Shown here one piece after another: positions 60,202 through 64,000 of a DNA stretch of 64,000 nt (positions are counted from its first letter, which is position 1; each line of letters begins with the position of its first letter). The stretch lies in NCBI GenBank assembly GCA_027627225.1, contig CM051032.1, forward strand, positions 63,723,637 to 63,787,636. Reading direction: 5' to 3'. The notes under the pieces are model-generated. The model searched no databases and had not been told where the DNA came from. It saw only the letters and a list, made by a program, of their open reading frames with translations. This stretch comes from Congeria kusceri. Taxonomy: Eukaryota; Mollusca; Bivalvia; Myida; Dreissenidae. The translations under genes and the position numbers were made by a program.

Positions 60202-61916
60202 GTGAATTAGACTAGGTGTTTATTAGCCGAAAAACAACGATAATGCGAAACTTATTTCGATTCTTATATGACCTGACAACATTTGCTGCACTTACAATGC
60301 GAGCTGTATTCCCAATTACGGACGTATTTTTTCGGGGTTATTGGTAATTTAACAATGGATATTTGTCTTCTTTGTTTATAGAAAACTCTGCACTTGTCTT
60401 GTAAGTATTTTTTTCATGCCATGCGCACTCGTATATGTTGATCTATGGGTGGTTGTTTTCTGAGCAACACAGTGTGATGTCATTATTATATGTGGCTCAC
60501 TTTCTCAATAACAGTATGTCATGATATAACATGTAGCAATTTAATTTTTATATGCGACCATTGGAGTAATCCTTTGTGTGTCATAATTCATAGCAACAGC
60601 ATTTACCGCCTTTACATTGCGCATACACCTATATTCACTTCTAACTAGACATTTTGTCGGCGTAGCTGTCTAAGATCACTTTTGACCCAGATTTTCTTGC
60701 GATAATTATGCAGCGGGAAAGTTGAATACCAATAGAATTGAGCAAATTTTCTAATTCTAGGTGATGCAAACTTCAAACAATGGTTTAACGTATACCAATA
60801 ACTGTTGCATACTTTTGGAGATAATTTTTTTTACATAATTGTTTACATAAGCGGTTTAAATGAAGTTATAAACATATCTTCAACATATACTCTAGAACTG
60901 AGGCTAATTATGAACGTATTTTCTCATTGTATGCCATAAACAGAATGTTATATTCATTCACGTAACGAAATAACTATTTTGTTTAGCGTACATTTATATA
61001 AGCGTTACGCTCTATAAGTAGCAATTGTGCAATGTTCACATTCATAAATCTCATTCACAGTGTTGCCGTTCCATGTAGCCCATTGATTCTTGCGAGATCA
61101 TCACATTCCAGAAACAGTAGTGTCATTCTAAAAATAGCGCGCGTAGCTATCAACAGTTGTATAGCTGTGTTTATACTCGTACATGCGTCAATAATAGCGT
61201 TCAGAGAATCATAAACCTAAAAATTTCAATAAATGGGGAATTTATATTTATAAACTTACTGTTAATTTTAAATAAAATTGTGGTTACGATTTATTAACGA
61301 TTAGTTATAATTGCATCTTTCTATCAACTTCTCCAGTAGATGTTATTTAATATATAAAAAGATGCTAGATTTTCTATAGATAAAATGTTATGAAAAAAAG
61401 ATTCGGAATACGTCGAATTGTTATTCGCGTAGCATGAATACACAATTTGCAATACTAATTATACACAGGAACCCCTGATATATCATATTTCTACTGATAT
61501 AATTTAAAATCGTCATAGTCTAATGAATTGTTATGATTGCGTTATCAAAAATAAAGTCTCAACATTTCAAAAATCGCTGAATGTTCCCTTACTATTGCTT
61601 TTTATTGGGATACACAGTATAAATGCTTATTTGACTTCAAATCGTTATTATATTAGATAACTAACCTGAACGGTATGTTACCGGTACTATACATAAAACT
61701 ATATAGACTCGTCTGATATATAATAATTTTAATTCATTCCCGAAATTATTTTCTTACATTGTTAATTTGTTAAATTGGCTCGACAAATTCAGATATCCTA
61801 AATTATTTTGGTTATTCATATATCACTGGTGGAAACATGGAGCTGTATGATTAGTTCATTCACAGAATAGATATTAATTTCAATTTTATTTAAGTTTTAA
61901 ATTAATAAATTTATCT
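60202..61916. other. No gene seen; repeat-derived start
   Basis: 60216-60395 matches 63197-63375 at roughly 75 percent (GTTTATTAGCCGA, ACAACGATAATGCG, TTATTTCGATTCT, TTGGTAATTTAAC). The remainder is AT-rich without frames or known repeats. Confidence 0.5.
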
Positions 61917-62128
61917 CAAATTAACTTTTGGGTCCGAGAAGTTTTCTTATAGTGTCCGAAAAATCTGGGGTCCAATAGGTCTAATAATATTGGTGGGGAC
62001 CAAAAAATCTGGGGTCTGAGAAGTCACGTAACAGATCATCTTGGCCGTCTGTTTAGGTAATTTGTAAATGACATCTCAATATTAATTTCAACGCCGATTG
62101 TCTTTTTTAATGACATTTCTTGTTATTG
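61917..62128 (-). repeat. Inverted copy of the 47.1-kb repeat
   Basis: On the minus strand it begins AACAAGAAATGTCATTAAAA and continues with the GGACCCCAGATTTTTCGG units, parallel to 47107-47320. About 85 percent identical by eye. Confidence 0.8.
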
Positions 62129-62192
62129 CGGTTTTCTCAAAAGCATCGGTTTCAAACAGCCCCATGATATACAATTTCCAACACGTTCCAAC

Positions 62193-62380
62193 AAGGTCGC
62201 GGTGGCGTAGTGGGTATGGTGTCCGCATAGCGATCGGGAGGTCCCGGGTTCGATCCTCACTCTGGGAGCGTTCTCAAGATCTCACCAAAAGACACCAAGT
62301 ACTGGTTCTACCCAAGAAACGGACTCCTGAATATCTCTATAAGCCTAAGGCTTTCGATGCGATCGAGCTAAAATAAATAG
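62193..62380 (+). mobile_element. tRNA-derived SINE
   Basis: A-box TGGCGTAGTGGG (62203-62214) and B-box GGTTCGATCC (62247-62256) with tRNA-like spacing. The body GTACTGGTTCTACCCAAGAA and CCTAAGGCTTTCGATGCGAT ends in AAAATAAATA. From memory this tail is shared by SINEs in bivalves. The frame crossing it is not a gene. Confidence 0.85.
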
Positions 62381-63080
62381 GTTTAAACTAACACGTGTAT
62401 GATATAAATCAAACGGTTCAGTGATAATTTATATTTCCTCATGCTCTCAGGAAATATGCATTGTGTTTGTATAAATTCGATGCAGTTTATAAAGAAGCAT
62501 TTAACAGCAATTGTTTTACCAATAACACCATCCCAAAATGAATAATAGATGTTTCCATAAGAGACCGGCGTTCCACGTACTTTAGTTTTGGTAACTTTTG
62601 TATGAAAACGAAATTTCAGATGAAGGAAATTAAATACATCGAAGTCTAATATATTATTTTGTGTTCTTTGAAAAGTTTGGAGAGATGCTGGCTAATATTA
62701 TAGAAGCTATACTGATCAAGCGAAGGTCTAATCAGAAGCGCCTATGGGTGTATATACCGGTATGATAAATAATATATCATTGAAAGTAAATACTCTTTAA
62801 ATTTTTTATTATTTAATGGCACAAAAACATTCAAAAATCCGAAACATACTTCCAATAAATAGCACAAATATATTCAAAATTAAAAACAAGACATACGTTC
62901 GAAAATCTGACTACATAACAATGATAACATGAACGTTTGGGTACCTTTGTGAACATGAATGAACTGAAACAACAATAATCACCTTAACATATACACATGC
63001 CAGTTTATATATTGGTTCCCTTAAATATACATTTACAATCATTAATGAACATTTTCAAATAAGAAATAATGTTCGATTTA
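62381..63080. other. No gene seen
   Basis: AT-rich intergenic sequence. Nothing recognised. Confidence 0.4.
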
Positions 63081-63083
63081 TAT

Positions 63084-63375
63084 TTGTTTATCGTAAAATA
63101 AACAACAATTTGGAATTCTGATGGGTAGGAATTAAACCAGAACGGCGTCAGCCCAAGTGGTTTCATATACCGCATCAGAACGATAAATCGTTGTTTATTA
63201 GCCGATAAACAACGATAATGCGTAAATTATTTCGATTCTAACATGACTTGACCACATTTTCTGCAATTTCAATGCGAACTATATTTAGAGTTTCGGCACT
63301 ATTTTTTCGAGTTGTTTATTGGTAATTTAACCATTTTGAATTTTGTTCTGTATCTAGAGAAAACTCTGCGCGTGT
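63084..63375. repeat. Palindrome-rich repeat
   Basis: Contains TTGTTTAT-CGTAAA-ATAAACAA (63084-63105). A hairpin follows, TTCTGATGGGTAGGAATTAA(ACCA) with TGGTTTCATATACCGCATCA(GAA) (63116-63180). Then comes CGTTGTTTAT-TAGCCG-ATAAACAACG (63189-63214). The right part matches 60216-60395. Related pieces are at 57096-57170. Confidence 0.75.
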
Positions 63376-63574
63376 CATGTTAGAATATGAAATACACAAC
63401 AATAGTGCAATCACTTCAGAATATCAGAGAACTACAAAGTTTGTTAAATGTCGACATCAGGCGCATACATGTCTTTTGATATGGCATAGCGAAATGACAC
63501 AGATGAAGTTACTTCAATTGATTGTCTTACACCATTCCTTCTTGTATAAATGTCCGTTTCCTCAAACATTTTTT

Positions 63575-64000
63575 TCAGACTAGGTCCGTATCTAGGCTAT
63601 CGGATTCCGAATTTCGCAACCGCAGGTACCGGCATTTTCTGAGTTTTTGCATAGACTCTTCTGCCTCCGTATCGTGATCGTTCATTCCATTCTCCTGTGC
63701 CATGGCGTCGGCAAGCAGCGCGATGTACCGCAACTTGGCGGCCCCATGGTGGGAGTCGACGTGGAGCTTTAATGACGTCGTCGAAAATTTAGAGTTTCTA
63801 CGTTTTGCATGGAAACTTTCCATACTAATGTCGGAAGCGTCGCTTGTCACACGGGGTCGAAGATAAGGCGGTGTTCTCAGATGCACATCGCTGTTGGCGC
63901 GCGGACGGATGTAATCGTCTTCAAACGTTACGCGCTTTTCACTAGCAGGCGTCTCCGACTTTGATTGCAACTCGTCACCACAACGAAGAATTTTCACTTC
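63575..64000 (-). CDS. Last coding exon of an unidentified gene (partial at the window edge)
   Basis: Minus-strand frame open from the window edge to a TAG at 63575-63577, at least 140 residues. GC content is clearly higher than the flanks, and composition is typical of a real coding exon. The product is hydrophilic, rich in Arg and Ser (KRVTFEDDYIRPRANSDVHL, RPRVTSDASDISMESF, HAKRRNSKFS). Several RxxS-type sites could be kinase targets. It has no membrane segment. The end DTDLV fits a class III PDZ ligand (D-x-V). It looks like the cytoplasmic tail of a channel, receptor or transporter, but I do not recognise the family. No acceptor is visible inside the window. Confidence 0.72.
   Translation of the reverse strand, partial: EVKILRCGDELQSKSETPASEKRVTFEDDYIRPRANSDVHLRTPPYLRPRVTSDASDISMESFHAKRRNSKFSTTSLKLHVDSHHGAAKLRYIALLADAMAQENGMNDHDTEAEESMQKLRKCRYLRLRNSESDSLDTDLV

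Noticed and set aside
63116..63180. Third member of the TATA-loop hairpin family
   Set aside because: A good hairpin in a related repeat, but its loop (GAACGGCG...) lacks TATAAAAAGTA, so it was kept separate.

Overview
The window is nuclear DNA from an animal. It is AT-rich and gene-poor, has spliced genes with GT-AG introns, and is packed with short transposons, tRNA-derived SINEs and minisatellites. Several repeats look like ones I know from bivalve genomes: the AACAAGAG-headed repeats, a SINE whose tail reads GTACTGGTTCTACCC, and a roughly 220-bp fold-back MITE whose ends read AGGCGTGTCGTGGGAAA. A freshwater mussel such as Dreissena is my best guess, but that rests on memory, not on a search.

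Only three host genes can be supported. (1) On the + strand, 1554-27654, a three-exon SLC10-family (bile acid/sodium symporter-like) membrane protein of 542 residues. Its first intron is 22 kb and full of mobile elements. (2) On the + strand, 51958-53771, a three-exon secretory protein of 324 residues with thioredoxin-like folds, no CXXC active site and a C-terminal KDEL. (3) On the - strand at the right edge, 63575-64000, the last coding exon of an unidentified gene. These genes show no sign of working together.

Layout. 1-1553: upstream flank. 1554-27654: the SLC10-like gene. Its intron 1 holds an 18 x 80-bp satellite, a 37-bp minisatellite split by a clean MITE insertion, several TIR elements, two SINEs, and decayed copies of the exon-2 splice acceptor. 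27655-44000: intergenic repeats, including a 29-bp minisatellite, an inverted copy of part of exon 2, pogo-like and hAT-like MITEs, a 2.8-kb element with two internal tandem arrays, and a 0.6-kb AAC-rich tract. 44025-51518: a 3.1-kb direct duplication carrying a broken non-LTR reverse transcriptase end. 51958-53771: the KDEL gene. 55667-59801: a 4.1-kb element with 260-bp inverted ends and a nested antisense reverse transcriptase remnant. 60000-63400: a cluster of palindromic repeats and a SINE.

The most unusual signals are structural. Several unrelated-looking repeats keep a hairpin while its stem sequence changes: hairpins around a constant TATAAAAAGTA loop, and AACAAGA-headed elements with a short hairpin at the 5' end and a matching one at the 3' end. 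Intron 1 also holds tandem decoy copies of the exon-2 acceptor, one still open for 21 codons. All coordinates and comparisons were made by eye.
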